Of a DNA stretch of 64,000 bases, positions 18,270-27,852 are shown piece by piece. Each line of letters begins with the position of its first letter. Position 1 is the first letter of the stretch. The DNA comes from an uncultured Bacteroidales bacterium (GTDB taxonomy: Bacteria > Bacteroidota > Bacteroidia > Bacteroidales > FEN-979): NCBI GenBank assembly GCA_903959905.1, contig CAJBYO010000033.1, positions 124,001 to 188,000 of the forward strand, written 5' to 3'. Below the pieces are notes generated by a model. That model saw nothing but the letters and a program-made list of their open reading frames with translations. It had not been told where the DNA came from and made no database searches. The position numbers and the translations under genes are program-made.

Positions 18270-20471
18270 TTAGTTTCCTAATTCAGACATAAACTTGATC
18301 CTCATCAGCCTGATCTCCTCCTCGGCATATTCGTCCTCGCCAAGGTCTTTGAGGGCATCCTCAATGGAATCGGACTCAGCTTTGCGGAAATATTCAAATA
18401 TTTCCTCCTGGTGATATGGATCAACAAATTCATCAATGTAATACTTGATGTCAATCTTTGTCCCTGAGCCTACAATACTCTCCATTTCAACGATAAGCTC
18501 CTCAAAACTCAGGTTCTTGGCAAGGGCAATGTCCTCCAGTGCCACTTTGCGGTCGATGCTCTGGATGATGAATACTTTGATCCCCGATTTATTGATCACC
18601 GACTTCACGACCATGTCCATCGGCCGGATGATCTCATTTTCTTCAACGTATTCCTTGATCAGGGAAAGAAAAGGCTTACCGTATTTCAGTGCTTTACCGG
18701 AGCCTACGCCGGTGATCTGTTTCAGTTCCTCCACCGTAATGGGATACTGAATGGCCATATCTTCCAGGGATGGATCCTGGAAAATCACGAAAGGCGGTAG
18801 TTTTTCCTTGCGGGCGATCTCTTTGCGGAGGTCTTTCAGCAGGGTGAAGAGCGTTTTATCAGCTGTACTGCTCTTGGAGCCAAGTGCTTCAAAAAGTTCC
18901 TCTTCTTCCGGGTTTTCAAAGTCATGATCATCAACAAGCATGACGGAATGCGGGTTCTTCAGGAACTCTGTTCCCTCCGGACTGATTTTCAGCAATCCAT
19001 AATTTTCAATATCCTTGGTAAGGAGGCGTTCAATCAGCGTTTGCCTGATAACGGCGTTCCAGAATTTCTCATCCCGGTCGGCCCCCTTGCCAAAAACATC
19101 AAGCTTATTATGCTTATATGACTTGATTGTTGCAGCACTTTTACCAAGGATAATATTGATAATGTGCTTGTTTTTAAATTGTTGCTTAACGGCCATGACC
19201 GTTTCAAGGACAAGCTGAACATACTGCTTTCCTTCAAATTTTTTCTTTGGATGCATACAGTTGTCGCAGTTCTGACAATTATCTTCTGTGTAGATCTCCC
19301 CAAAGTAATGCAATAACTGCTTACGGCGGCATACAGAAGATTCGCTGTAAGAAACCGTTTCCATGAGGAGTTGTTTGGCAATTTCCTGCTCGGCAACTGC
19401 TTTGCCTTTCAGGAATTTTTCGAGCTTCTGGATATCATCATAACTGTAAAATGCGATACAGTTGCCTTCACCGTCGTCACGTCCGCTGCGCCCTGTTTCC
19501 TGGTAATAACCCTCCAGGCTCTTGGGCATGTCGTTGTGTATTACAAAGCGGACATCGGGTTTGTCAATGCCCATGCCAAAGGCAATCGTGGCCACGATCA
19601 CATCTACCTCTTCCATCAGGAACTTATCCTGGTTCTGCCGGCGTGTGGTTGCATCCAGGCCTGCATGGTATGGCAATGCTTTAATGCCGTTCACAACAAA
19701 GCTTTCGGAAAGCTCTTCAACTTTTTTCCTGCTTAAGCAGTAGACTATCCCGGACTTCCCCGGTTGACCCTTGATGAATTTTATAATATCCTTGGTGACA
19801 TTCTTGGATTTTGCCCGAACCTCGTAGTAGAGGTTAGGCCTGTTGAACGAAGAAAGGAATACGGAAGCGTCAAGCATATTCAGGTTTTTCTGAATATCCT
19901 GCTGAACTTTAGGCGTAGCAGTAGCGGTTAATGCAATAACCGGCACCTTCTGTCCAATCGCATCAATGATCGGACGCAGCCTCCTGTATTCCGGCCTGAA
20001 GTCATGCCCCCATTCGGAGATGCAATGCGCCTCGTCAATGGCATAGAATGATATCTCAATATTCTGAAGGAACTCAATGTTCTCCTCTTTGGTGATTGTT
20101 TCAGGAGCCACATAAAGCAATTTCGTGTTCCCGCTGAGTATATCCTGCTTAACCTGTGCTATCTCCTGCTTGGTGAGTGATGAATTCATGAAATGAGCCA
20201 CATTGTTCTCTGTTCCGAAACTACGGATAGAGTCCACCTGGTTTTTCATGAGGGCGATCAGAGGAGAGACAATGATCGCAGTGCCCGGTTTTATCATAGC
20301 CGGCAGCTGGTAACACAGCGATTTCCCCCCACCGGTGGGCATGATTACAAAGGTATCATTGTTCGCCAGAACACTCCGGATAATGGCCTCCTGATTGCCC
20401 TTAAAGCTATCATAACCAAATACTCTCTTCAACACTTCAAATAACTGATGCTCGTCCTTGTTGGCCGCCAT
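18270..20471 (-). CDS. recQ: ATP-dependent DNA helicase RecQ
   Basis: A 733-residue superfamily 2 helicase. Motifs in order: FGYDSFKGNQEAII (Q-motif region), Walker A MPTGGGKSL at about 45, DEAH at about 140, ALTATATP at about 180, and the ATIAFGMGIDKPDVRFVIH and QETGRSGRDD motifs at about 290-330. The RecQ zinc cluster CRRKQLL...CQNCDNC sits at about 375-405, with RQC and HRDC-type regions beyond. It is longer than E. coli RecQ (about 610), with an acidic C-terminal extension, as in many Bacteroidota. A candidate promoter is at 20545-20578. Confidence 0.96.
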   Translation of the reverse strand: MAANKDEHQLFEVLKRVFGYDSFKGNQEAIIRSVLANNDTFVIMPTGGGKSLCYQLPAMIKPGTAIIVSPLIALMKNQVDSIRSFGTENNVAHFMNSSLTKQEIAQVKQDILSGNTKLLYVAPETITKEENIEFLQNIEISFYAIDEAHCISEWGHDFRPEYRRLRPIIDAIGQKVPVIALTATATPKVQQDIQKNLNMLDASVFLSSFNRPNLYYEVRAKSKNVTKDIIKFIKGQPGKSGIVYCLSRKKVEELSESFVVNGIKALPYHAGLDATTRRQNQDKFLMEEVDVIVATIAFGMGIDKPDVRFVIHNDMPKSLEGYYQETGRSGRDDGEGNCIAFYSYDDIQKLEKFLKGKAVAEQEIAKQLLMETVSYSESSVCRRKQLLHYFGEIYTEDNCQNCDNCMHPKKKFEGKQYVQLVLETVMAVKQQFKNKHIINIILGKSAATIKSYKHNKLDVFGKGADRDEKFWNAVIRQTLIERLLTKDIENYGLLKISPEGTEFLKNPHSVMLVDDHDFENPEEEELFEALGSKSSTADKTLFTLLKDLRKEIARKEKLPPFVIFQDPSLEDMAIQYPITVEELKQITGVGSGKALKYGKPFLSLIKEYVEENEIIRPMDMVVKSVINKSGIKVFIIQSIDRKVALEDIALAKNLSFEELIVEMESIVGSGTKIDIKYYIDEFVDPYHQEEIFEYFRKAESDSIEDALKDLGEDEYAEEEIRLMRIKFMSELGN

Positions 20472-20494
20472 TTTTTAACATGAATTTATTTACG

Positions 20495-20502
20495 TACTTT
20501 TG
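20495..20502 (+). promoter_or_regulatory. -7 box (TACTTTTG) upstream of kdsD
   Basis: A perfect TAnnTTTG in the recQ-kdsD divergent region, about 100 bases before the kdsD start. The -33 position is T-rich without TTTG. Confidence 0.35.
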
Positions 20503-20544
20503 TTCTGAGCAAGTTGATTCCAGACTTTTTAGCGCTCCTATATA

Positions 20545-20578
20545 CAAATGTAAGTATAAACGTTTGGAAATAAACAAA
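20545..20578 (-). promoter_or_regulatory. candidate recQ promoter
   Basis: On the minus strand TTTG (20575-20578) precedes TACATTTG (20545-20552) with 22 bases between, slightly longer than the usual spacing. Confidence 0.4.
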
Positions 20579-20600
20579 TTTTTAAAAAATAAATTGTGCT

Positions 20601-21566
20601 TTGAAAAAAATAAAAGCATTAAAAGCAGTAGCTATCAACACGATAAAGGTGGAAGCAGTTGCCATAACTAATTTAATAAACTCCATTGATTCCGATTTTT
20701 TAAACTGTATTGACCTTATTCTTCAGGCCAAAGGAAGAGTAATTGTGACCGGGATCGGGAAAAGCGCCATCATCGGACAGAAAATAGTTGCAACGCTTAA
20801 TTCTACCGGAACTCCGTCGGGTTTCCTGCATGCCGCGGATGCGATCCACGGTGATCTCGGAACGGTTCAGAAGGATGACGTGGTGATCTGTATCTCCAAC
20901 AGCGGGGAGACCCCGGAAATTAAAATCCTCGTGCCATTGCTCAAAGAATATGGAAGCTCCCTCATCGCCATGGTCGGTAAAAAAGAGTCGTTTCTTGCCA
21001 GGCAGGCAGATTTTGTCATCAACACCTACGTGGAAAAGGAGGCGTGTCCGAACAACCTCGCCCCCACCTCCAGCACCACCGCACAGATGGTGCTGGGCGA
21101 TGCCCTCGCGGTATGTCTGCTGGAAGCCCGTGGCTTTACACCCGATGATTTCGCAAGGTTCCACCCGGGCGGGGCCATCGGCAGGCAGCTGTACCTGAAA
21201 GTCAGTGACCTGTATTCGGGTAACATGTCACCGGCTGTACAATACTCCGACGACATTAAAACAGTCATTATCGAAATATCATCCAAACGCCTCGGCGCAA
21301 CAGCAGTGCTGAAAGGAAAACAGCTGCTGGGTATCATCACCGATGGCGACCTTCGCAGGATGCTTGAAAAAAACAACGATATCAGCCAGCTCAGGGCAGG
21401 AGATATCATGACAAAAAACCCTCGCACCATTTCGTCCGACATCCTGGTTGTAAATGCGCTTGGCGTGATGCGGGAATACAATATCACCCAGCTCCTGGTC
21501 CTTGACAAGAATAAATATATGGGTGTGATCCACCTTCATGATATACTGCGTGAAGGGATTCTGTAA
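20601..21566 (+). CDS. kdsD: arabinose-5-phosphate isomerase (KdsD/KpsF family)
   Basis: A 321-residue enzyme interconverting ribulose 5-phosphate and arabinose 5-phosphate, the first step toward Kdo for lipopolysaccharide. It has an SIS domain at about 35-170 (VTGIGKSAIIGQKIVATLNSTG, ICISNSGETPEI, APTSSTTAQMVLGDALA, FHPGGAIGRQL) and two CBS repeats at about 205-315 (LLGIITDGDLRRMLE, MTKNPRTI, YMGVIHLHDILREG). The start is TTG at 20601; no ATG lies close to the domain start. LptB, another LPS gene, is two genes downstream. Confidence 0.94.
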   Translation: MKKIKALKAVAINTIKVEAVAITNLINSIDSDFLNCIDLILQAKGRVIVTGIGKSAIIGQKIVATLNSTGTPSGFLHAADAIHGDLGTVQKDDVVICISNSGETPEIKILVPLLKEYGSSLIAMVGKKESFLARQADFVINTYVEKEACPNNLAPTSSTTAQMVLGDALAVCLLEARGFTPDDFARFHPGGAIGRQLYLKVSDLYSGNMSPAVQYSDDIKTVIIEISSKRLGATAVLKGKQLLGIITDGDLRRMLEKNNDISQLRAGDIMTKNPRTISSDILVVNALGVMREYNITQLLVLDKNKYMGVIHLHDILREGIL

Positions 21567-21567
21567 A

Positions 21568-24048
21568 ATGAAGGGGCTCGTCCTGCTTGCTTTTTATTGT
21601 ATCTGTTTTCCGATTCTCCTTACCGGCCAGGTTACCAAAATAATGGGTTCGGTGCACGACGGGCAGTCGAATGAGCCCATCCCCTTTGTCAACATCGTCA
21701 TCCCCAACACAACAACCGGAACGCTTACCGATTTCAATGGCAACTTTGCCCTTGAATTCAATGGCAGTGGTGATTCCATCAGGGCCTTCCTCATCGGGTA
21801 TGGCGGCCAGACCAGAAAAATACTGCGCAACCAGTTTCAAACGATTGATTTTGTACTGGTTCCGCAAAACCTCAACCTGCCGGAATTAACCATTAAATAC
21901 CATGGTAACCCGGCCGAAGCGATCCTGGAAAAGGTTGTACGAAACAAAGACAAAAACAGCCTCCAGTCTTTTCAGTCATACCAGTACGAGGCCTACACTA
22001 AAATCCAACTCTCAGCAAACAATATCAGTGAGCGTTTCAGGAACAGGAAAATGCTTAAAAGCTTTGATTTCGTATGGAATTACCTCGACACATCAACCCT
22101 GAACGGAAAGTCATTCCTCCCGGTATTCATCACCGAAACCATGTCGGATATCTATTTCAGGAAAACACCGCGGGCAAGAAAGGAGATCATCACGGCATCA
22201 TCTATTTCAGGGCTCAATAATACAAGTGTTTCTCAATTTTTCGGCCATCTTTCTGAACAGGTCAACATTTACGCCAACTTTATCCCCCTCTTTGAAAAGA
22301 ATTTTGTAAGCCCCATTGCCGGGTTTGCAGTTGACTATTACAAATTCTACCTGGTCGACAGCGCCTTCATTGAAAATAAATGGTGCTACCACCTGATGTT
22401 TAAGCCGCGAAGGAAGCAGGAGCTGACATTCTCCGGAAACATCTGGATCGCTGACACCTCATTTGCAGTAAAAAAATTCCAGATGCGCATTCCCGACGAT
22501 GCCAATGTTAATTTCATCAATGACATGGAAGTGGAGCAGGAGTTTGAATGGACCGACAACCTCTTCTGGATGCTTTCCAGGGATATTTTAAATGTTGATT
22601 TCAATATCGTTGACAATTCAAAAAAGACAATCGGCTTCTTCGGGCACCGCACTTCGCTCTACCGGAATTTTCAGTTTGATATCCCGGAGAACAAAAAATT
22701 CTTTCATATCTCTTCCGATGTTTACATTGACCCTGATGCAAGCAGCAGGCCAAAGGTCTATTGGGAAACAGCCCGTCCGGAAAAGCTGAGTGCCCATGAA
22801 CAAGGCATTTATGATATGGTCGACTCCGTAAAAACCATCCCTGTCTTTAAAACCTACACCGACATCCTGTATGGCATCTTTACAGGCTACCTGAAATGGG
22901 GCAAAGTTGAACTTGGCCCGTATAACAAACTGTTCAGCTACAATGGCACAGAGGGCGCAAGGTTCCGTTTCGGCATGCGCACCTCCAACAGTTTCAGTAA
23001 AAAAATCCAGCTTGAAGGGTACCTCGCGTATGGGACATACGATAAAACATTCAAATACGGCGGTGACCTTATTTACATGTTCTCCAAAAATCCCCGCCGT
23101 GACCTTACAGCCGGATATAAATATGACATTGAACAACTGGGGCTCAGCCCGACGGCCTTTTCAACCGACAACATTCTGTCATCCCTTTTTCACCGGGGCC
23201 CGAACAATAAACTGACGATGGTGAGGGAATACAAAGTCTGCTACGAGCATGAATGGTTTACAGGGTTTATAAACAGGATTCACCTCATTCACCGGGAAGT
23301 ATTTCCGCTGGGGTCAACTGAATTTATTGTTTACCCCGACCGAAGAGGCAGCCCGCAATTCATGGGCTCCATATTTACCTCGGAAATCCGGCTTGATGCG
23401 CGGATCTCATTTCGTGAACGATTCCTGGCAGCTGAGTTTGCCCGTGTTACGATCAGTTCTCCCTACCCCATCTTTCAGCTGAGTTACATATATGGGTTTC
23501 CGCATATGTTCAACAGCGATTACGAATACCACAAACTTATCCTGGATATATCCCAGTGGTTCCATTTTGCCAGCATCGGATGGTCCAAATATATCCTTGA
23601 ATTCGGGAACATCTGGGGCACCCTTCCCTATCCGTTGCTGAAAATCCATGACGGCAACCAAACCTTCTTTTATGATGAATCTTCTTCAAACCTGATGAAC
23701 TATTATGAATTTGCAAGCGACAATTGGGTAAGTGCTTCATATACACACCACTTTGCCGGTCTTCTTTTCAATAAAATCCCGCTGATCAGGAAACTCAAAT
23801 GGCGGGAAGTAGCGCATGTCAGGGCAGTTTACGGCACATTACGGTATGAAAATGCAACCTATTCCCTTTTCCCCGACAATATGCGTTCGCTTGCGAAACA
23901 GCCTTATTATGAGGCAGGGGTGGGAATTGAGAACATCTTTAAAGTCATCAGAATTGATGCCGTATGGCGAATGAGCCACCTGCACGACCCGGGTAATTAC
24001 AATGCTGCTAAATTCGGATTATTCGCGTCGCTATTCTTTTCTTTCTAA
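21568..24048 (+). CDS. DUF5686 outer-membrane protein with carboxypeptidase-like regulatory domain
   Basis: An 826-residue protein. Signal peptide ([15 protein letters not shown]... TGQ, about 21), then a CarboxypepD_reg-like domain at about 22-105 ([30 protein letters not shown]). A large region with [20 protein letters not shown] and [12 protein letters not shown] is typical of DUF5686, and a predicted outer-membrane barrel ends in ASLFFSF. ATG 21568 is used because it starts the signal peptide one base after the kdsD stop. The family is widespread in Bacteroidota and of unknown function; its position between kdsD and lptB suggests an envelope role. Confidence 0.85.
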   Translation: MKGLVLLAFYCICFPILLTGQVTKIMGSVHDGQSNEPIPFVNIVIPNTTTGTLTDFNGNFALEFNGSGDSIRAFLIGYGGQTRKILRNQFQTIDFVLVPQNLNLPELTIKYHGNPAEAILEKVVRNKDKNSLQSFQSYQYEAYTKIQLSANNISERFRNRKMLKSFDFVWNYLDTSTLNGKSFLPVFITETMSDIYFRKTPRARKEIITASSISGLNNTSVSQFFGHLSEQVNIYANFIPLFEKNFVSPIAGFAVDYYKFYLVDSAFIENKWCYHLMFKPRRKQELTFSGNIWIADTSFAVKKFQMRIPDDANVNFINDMEVEQEFEWTDNLFWMLSRDILNVDFNIVDNSKKTIGFFGHRTSLYRNFQFDIPENKKFFHISSDVYIDPDASSRPKVYWETARPEKLSAHEQGIYDMVDSVKTIPVFKTYTDILYGIFTGYLKWGKVELGPYNKLFSYNGTEGARFRFGMRTSNSFSKKIQLEGYLAYGTYDKTFKYGGDLIYMFSKNPRRDLTAGYKYDIEQLGLSPTAFSTDNILSSLFHRGPNNKLTMVREYKVCYEHEWFTGFINRIHLIHREVFPLGSTEFIVYPDRRGSPQFMGSIFTSEIRLDARISFRERFLAAEFARVTISSPYPIFQLSYIYGFPHMFNSDYEYHKLILDISQWFHFASIGWSKYILEFGNIWGTLPYPLLKIHDGNQTFFYDESSSNLMNYYEFASDNWVSASYTHHFAGLLFNKIPLIRKLKWREVAHVRAVYGTLRYENATYSLFPDNMRSLAKQPYYEAGVGIENIFKVIRIDAVWRMSHLHDPGNYNAAKFGLFASLFFSF

Positions 24049-24091
24049 TTTTGCAGCAGGAAACCGGCATTGCTCAAATAAAATCCAATCC

Positions 24092-24814
24092 ATGATCCTC
24101 AGGACCGAAAAAATAGTAAAGAAATACAGGAAACGTACTGTTGTGAATGAGGTTTCCATTGAACTCAACCAGGGTGAAATCGTTGGTTTACTTGGTCCGA
24201 ATGGCGCAGGCAAAACCACCTCTTTTTACATCATTGTCGGCCTTATCAAACCGCTGTCGGGGATGGTTTACCTTGATGACATGAACATCACCAATGAACC
24301 GATGTTTAAAAGAGCCCAGAGAGGGATCAGTTACCTGCCCCAGGAAGCCTCCATCTTCCGTAAGCTGAGTGTGGAGGACAACATCAGGTCAATCCTTGAA
24401 TTCACCGGTCTTACAAAGGAACTTCAGAAAGAACGCCTTGAAAAACTTTTGGATGAGTTTGGCCTTCAGCATGTGCGTAAAAGCCATGGGATAACCCTTT
24501 CGGGTGGCGAACGGAGAAGGTGCGAGATTGCGCGTTCTCTGGCTGTTGACCCTAAGTTTGTACTGCTTGACGAACCTTTTGCAGGCATTGATCCAATCGC
24601 CGTTGAAGATATCCAGCAAATCGTCACAAGGCTGAAGGAGAAAAACATCGGTGTGCTTATCACTGACCACAACGTACACGAAACCCTCTCCATCACCGAC
24701 CGTTCCTACCTTCTTTTTGAGGGCTCCATCCTCAGGTCAGGCACAGGCAAGGAACTGGCCGACGATCCTCATGTCAGGAAAGTGTACCTGGGACAGAATT
24801 TTGAATTGCGTTAA
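24092..24814 (+). CDS. lptB: LPS export ABC transporter ATPase LptB
   Basis: A 240-residue ABC ATPase that powers extraction of lipopolysaccharide from the inner membrane with LptFG. Walker [12 protein letters not shown] at about 38, Q-loop in [20 protein letters not shown], signature LSGGERRR, Walker [16 protein letters not shown], and switch His in [11 protein letters not shown]. The '[12 protein letters not shown]' and 'DEPFAGVDP' style segments are characteristic of LptB. Start ATG 24092 ([15 protein letters not shown]) fits the family; the frame is open upstream but overlaps the DUF5686 gene. Confidence 0.95.
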   Translation: MILRTEKIVKKYRKRTVVNEVSIELNQGEIVGLLGPNGAGKTTSFYIIVGLIKPLSGMVYLDDMNITNEPMFKRAQRGISYLPQEASIFRKLSVEDNIRSILEFTGLTKELQKERLEKLLDEFGLQHVRKSHGITLSGGERRRCEIARSLAVDPKFVLLDEPFAGIDPIAVEDIQQIVTRLKEKNIGVLITDHNVHETLSITDRSYLLFEGSILRSGTGKELADDPHVRKVYLGQNFELR

Positions 24815-24878
24815 CATCCAGTTTTCGGGATAAATGAATCCCACCGGAATATTCAAGGTGATACGTTACAGCTTGTCC

Positions 24879-25616
24879 CTATTCAACGATATAGTTCTGG
24901 AAAAAGATGGAGATCAGAACGTACAGTATGATCGAGAGGGGCAGTGCACTCAGGGAAAAAAGGGCAAACATCACCAGGGTTGAACCCAGGAAAATATAAC
25001 GAAGCTCATTCCCGCTCCACGCAAGGCTTTTAAACTTCATTGAGAATATTTTAAACTCTGAAATCAGGAGGTAAGAGAAGAAAACCACCAAAATGGACAG
25101 GACCCGGGTATTGCTGAACATGGTCACCAGAAAATCAAGATGGATCAGGCTGAATAAGCCGGGCTGAACATCCAGGACCAGCGGGATGGAGGCAAAAAAT
25201 ATAGCATTGGCCGGAGTGGGCAAACCAATGAAATTAACCTCCTGGCGCAGGTCTATATTGAACTTTGCCAAACGTAACGCAGAACACACAGGAATAAGCA
25301 CAGCAAAATAAGGGATGAGCTGCACCATGTAACTGCAGTTCGGGCCGCAATTGTCCAGCATCATCCTGAAGATCAGAATCCCGGGTGCCACACCGAACGA
25401 AATCACATCTGCCAGCGAATCAAGCTGTTTCCCCAATTCCGAATGGGCGTTGAGTATCCTTGCGGCATTTCCGTCGAGGAAATCAAAAACAGCAGCCAGA
25501 AAAATAAAGATAGAAGCATAAATATAACTGCCTTCCATGCTCAATGTCAGGGAAATAAACCCACAAACCAGGTTCATGGATGTAATGGCGTTCGGGATAA
25601 ACTGTCTGATTTTCAT
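24879..25616 (-). CDS. pssA: CDP-diacylglycerol--serine O-phosphatidyltransferase
   Basis: A 245-residue integral membrane enzyme making phosphatidylserine from CDP-diacylglycerol and L-serine. The CDP-alcohol phosphotransferase motif DG-x2-AR-x8-G-x3-D-x3-D is complete in FLDGNAARILNAHSELGKQLDSLAD (about residues 47-71). Several transmembrane helices follow (YFAVLIPVCSALRLAKFN, NTRVLSILVVFFSYLL). With spt 13 kb away, serine feeds two lipid classes in this window. Confidence 0.93.
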   Translation of the reverse strand: MKIRQFIPNAITSMNLVCGFISLTLSMEGSYIYASIFIFLAAVFDFLDGNAARILNAHSELGKQLDSLADVISFGVAPGILIFRMMLDNCGPNCSYMVQLIPYFAVLIPVCSALRLAKFNIDLRQEVNFIGLPTPANAIFFASIPLVLDVQPGLFSLIHLDFLVTMFSNTRVLSILVVFFSYLLISEFKIFSMKFKSLAWSGNELRYIFLGSTLVMFALFSLSALPLSIILYVLISIFFQNYIVE

Positions 25617-25954
25617 TTGGTGATATTTCCAGCTAAATTACCCAATATTTCAACAACCTGCCGGGTTAAAAGATGTTTGAATGCCGGGGAGGCAATTTCC
25701 CGGACTGACAGGTTACATTTTTTTCTTCCATCCTACCCGCAACCTCATGTGCATATTGCATAAAAAAAAAGTACATTTGCATGACTGTGCCGGCAGGTTT
25801 TCCCAAAGAAAACCGATCCGGCTACCACGCTCAAAAGCATTGAAACAGTTGATCAGCATGCTGGTCGGAACTCTTGTTTCCTTTGATAATAGGTTATCAT
25901 ATCTTGCATCATCAATAAAGGTCACATCACATTTTTTAACCTGGAGGAAAGCAT
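25617..25954. promoter_or_regulatory. 338-base upstream region of the microcompartment operon
   Basis: This region lies between the divergent pssA and the first BMC gene, and I see no credible gene in it. It contains the palindrome at 25884-25899. An imperfect -7 box TATCTTG at 25900-25906, one T short of TATCTTTG, adjoins it. A strong Shine-Dalgarno GGAGG is 7 bases before ATG 25955, unusual for this phylum, which mostly lacks strong ribosome binding sites. The implied leader is about 40 bases. Confidence 0.45.
25884..25899. promoter_or_regulatory. perfect 6-4-6 palindrome, candidate operator of the BMC operon
   Basis: TGATAA-TAGG-TTATCA is a perfect inverted repeat that abuts the putative -7 box at 25900. 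A repressor bound here would block initiation. The TetR regulator encoded at the end of the locus is the obvious candidate protein, but this link is inference. Confidence 0.4.
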
Positions 25955-26263
25955 ATGGAAAACAATGAAATGAGAGCCCTGGGCATGATTGAAACCAGGG
26001 GTTTTGCAGCAATGGTGGAAGCATCAGACACCATGGTAAAAGCAGCAAAAGTTGAACTGATCGGCTTTGAAAAAACGGGCGGCGGTTATGTAACTGCCAT
26101 CGTCAGGGGCGATGTGGCTGCTGTTCGTGCAGCAGTTGATGCAGGCATCAGGGCCGCCGAAAAAGTGGGTGAAATTGTATCCTCGCATGTTATTCCACGG
26201 CCCCACGAAAATGTTGATACGGCGTTGCCTTTGGGTATGAAACCAATTAAGAAAGGAAAATAA
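25955..26263 (+). CDS. BMC-H hexameric microcompartment shell protein (copy 1)
   Basis: A 102-residue single-BMC-domain protein of the PduA/EutM/CcmK type that forms the hexagonal facets of a proteinaceous shell. Domain: [33 protein letters not shown], ending in [13 protein letters not shown]. The loop lining the central pore reads KTGGGYVT where PduA-type proteins usually have KIGSGL, so the pore is lined by glycine only. It is followed 2 bases later by the permuted tandem shell gene. The second BMC-H in the operon differs at only about 20 positions, mostly at the termini. Confidence 0.96.
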   Translation: MENNEMRALGMIETRGFAAMVEASDTMVKAAKVELIGFEKTGGGYVTAIVRGDVAAVRAAVDAGIRAAEKVGEIVSSHVIPRPHENVDTALPLGMKPIKKGK

Positions 26264-26265
26264 CC

Positions 26266-26889
26266 ATGATTGATTTAAGAACGTATATTTTTCTCGACTC
26301 GCTGCAGTTACAGATGGCCTCTTACCTGTCCACCGTATCAAGGGGATACCTCCCCGTTGCAGGACAAGCCTGCTGCATCATTGAAATCGCACCCGGAATT
26401 GAGATCAACACCCTCACCGACATTGCGCTGAAAGCTACGCATGTAACCCCGGGGATGCAGGTTGTGGAGCGTGCCTATGGCATGCTGGAAGTGCATTCCG
26501 ACAGCCAGGGTGATACCCGGATGGCCGGGGAGGCTGTGCTGAAAGCCATTGATAAAATTGAATATGACAGGATCAAACCCAGGATCCTTACCAGTCAGCT
26601 GATTAAAAATGTGGAAGACCATCATGCACAGCTGATCAACAGGACCAGGATGGGGATGATGCTTTTAAGGGGCGACACCCTGTTCGTACTGGAGATTGAA
26701 CCAGCCGGCTATGCCTACTATGCAGCCAATGAAGCTGAAAAAGCTGCCCGGATCAACATCGTTGATGTGATGGGTTTTGGCAAGTTCGGAAGGGTGTACA
26801 TCGGAGGTGAGGAAGCTGAAGTGCTGGAATGCAAGACAATCGTTGAAAAACGCCTGGCCGAAATATCCGGAAGGGAAGACTATAAATAA
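26266..26889 (+). CDS. BMC-T trimeric shell protein with two circularly permuted BMC domains
   Basis: A 207-residue protein made of two repeats. The first runs LRTYIFLDSLQLQMASYL, then IEIAPGIEINTLTDIALKATHV, then VERAYGMLEVHS. The second runs KPRILTSQLIKNVEDHHAQLI, then LEIEPAGYAYYAANEAEKAA, then VMGFGKFGRVYIGG. In each, a strand-rich piece comes before the 'GxIE...A..A.K.A' helix, the order seen in permuted PduU/EutS domains. Overall it resembles, from memory, the Haliangium BMC-T2 type that stacks as double trimers with gated pores. Such proteins are thought to pass larger metabolites or cofactors. Confidence 0.88.
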   Translation: MIDLRTYIFLDSLQLQMASYLSTVSRGYLPVAGQACCIIEIAPGIEINTLTDIALKATHVTPGMQVVERAYGMLEVHSDSQGDTRMAGEAVLKAIDKIEYDRIKPRILTSQLIKNVEDHHAQLINRTRMGMMLLRGDTLFVLEIEPAGYAYYAANEAEKAARINIVDVMGFGKFGRVYIGGEEAEVLECKTIVEKRLAEISGREDYK

Positions 26890-26918
26890 GTTAACAGTAT
26901 TCTAAAACAATTGACATT

Positions 26919-27218
26919 ATGAATGATAATTCATCAGAAGCTTTGGGAATGATTGAAACCAGGGGTTTTACCGCCATGGTGGAGGCATCGGATGCAATGG
27001 TAAAAGCCGCTAAGGTTGAACTGATCGGCTTTGAAAAAACAGGTGGCGGATATGTCACAGCCATCGTTCGCGGTGATGTTGCCTCTGTCAGGGCCGCGGT
27101 GGATGCCGGTGTTCAGGCTGCCCAGAAAGTGGGAGAAATTGTTTCATCCCATGTGATCCCGAGACCGCACCAGAACGTTGACAGTGCATTGCCACTTGGC
27201 CGCGGAGCGAAGAAGTAG
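26919..27218 (+). CDS. BMC-H hexameric microcompartment shell protein (copy 2)
   Basis: A 99-residue near-duplicate of the protein at 25955-26263, with the same pore loop [15 protein letters not shown] and the same PRPHxNVDxALPLG tail. Differences lie mainly in the first eight and last six residues and in the helix [13 protein letters not shown]. No strong Shine-Dalgarno is present, unlike copy 1. Two near-identical hexamers could set a dose difference or allow mixed hexamers. Confidence 0.96.
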   Translation: MNDNSSEALGMIETRGFTAMVEASDAMVKAAKVELIGFEKTGGGYVTAIVRGDVASVRAAVDAGVQAAQKVGEIVSSHVIPRPHQNVDSALPLGRGAKK

Positions 27219-27241
27219 TAATTCCGTAATCTACAGTCACT

Positions 27242-27538
27242 ATGATCTTGGCAAGGGTAGTCGGAACAGTCGTTTCCAGTCAGAAAGCACAGAAAATTGA
27301 AGGAATCAGGTTTCTGCTGCTTGAAAAAATCAACCCTGTAACCATGGAGGGCAAAGGCGACTTTGTGGTCTCCATGGACAGTGTAGGTGCCGGCGTGGGT
27401 GAAATTGTTTTCTATGTCTCCGGAAGCAGTGCCCGGTACACGGATGTTACCGAAGGAAAGCCCTCCGATTCAGCTGTCATAGCCATCGTTGATTTTATTG
27501 AAAAGGATGGCAAATATACTTATGAGAAAAACAGGTAG
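27242..27538 (+). CDS. BMC-P pentameric vertex protein 1 (EutN/CcmL family)
   Basis: A 98-residue EutN/CcmL-type protein; pentamers of this family close the 12 vertices of the shell. Diagnostic features: N-terminal MILARVVGTVVSSQK, then GIRFLLLEKINP, VVSMDSVGAGVGEIVFYVSGSSARY, and AVIAIVDFI near the C-terminus. The segment between strands 2 and 3 is longer here than in the other three copies (VTMEGKGD). It is followed 7 bases later by the second BMC-P. Confidence 0.94.
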   Translation: MILARVVGTVVSSQKAQKIEGIRFLLLEKINPVTMEGKGDFVVSMDSVGAGVGEIVFYVSGSSARYTDVTEGKPSDSAVIAIVDFIEKDGKYTYEKNR

Positions 27539-27545
27539 TTGAAAG

Positions 27546-27833
27546 ATGGTACTTGGCAAAGTGGTCGGAACAATAGTCTGCAGTTCAAAAAATGACAGCA
27601 TGGACGGTGCACGTTACCTCCTTGTTGAAAAAACGAATCAGTACGGCGAAAAAAATGGCGATTTCCTTGTGGCGCTTGATATGCTCGGCACCGGGCCGGA
27701 TGAACTCGTCATGATTACGGAAGGCAGTCCGTCAAGGGAAACTCCGCTTACAACCAACAAGCCGTGTGATGCACTGATCGTGGGCATTGTTGATGTGATT
27801 GACGAAACTGACAGGATTTTATACAGGAAATAA
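27546..27833 (+). CDS. BMC-P pentameric vertex protein 2
   Basis: A 95-residue EutN/CcmL-type protein: MVLGKVVGTIVCSSK, ARYLLVEKTN, LVALDMLGTGPDELVMITEGSPSR, ALIVGIVDVIDE. It is the most divergent of the four at the GxGxGxxV motif, with GTGPDEL replacing GAGxGD/E. The stop at 27831-27833 is 19 bases before the start of the BMC-T gene. Confidence 0.93.
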   Translation: MVLGKVVGTIVCSSKNDSMDGARYLLVEKTNQYGEKNGDFLVALDMLGTGPDELVMITEGSPSRETPLTTNKPCDALIVGIVDVIDETDRILYRK

Positions 27834-27852
27834 TGAGGGGCAGGTGGATTTA

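Noticed and set aside
22618..23136. 172-codon minus-strand frame over the DUF5686 gene
   Set aside because: Antisense shadow with no recognisable motif.
25681..25968. Small frames on both strands in the region upstream of the BMC operon
   Set aside because: No ribosome binding site, no motif, and they overlap the BMC-H start; the region is better explained as regulatory.
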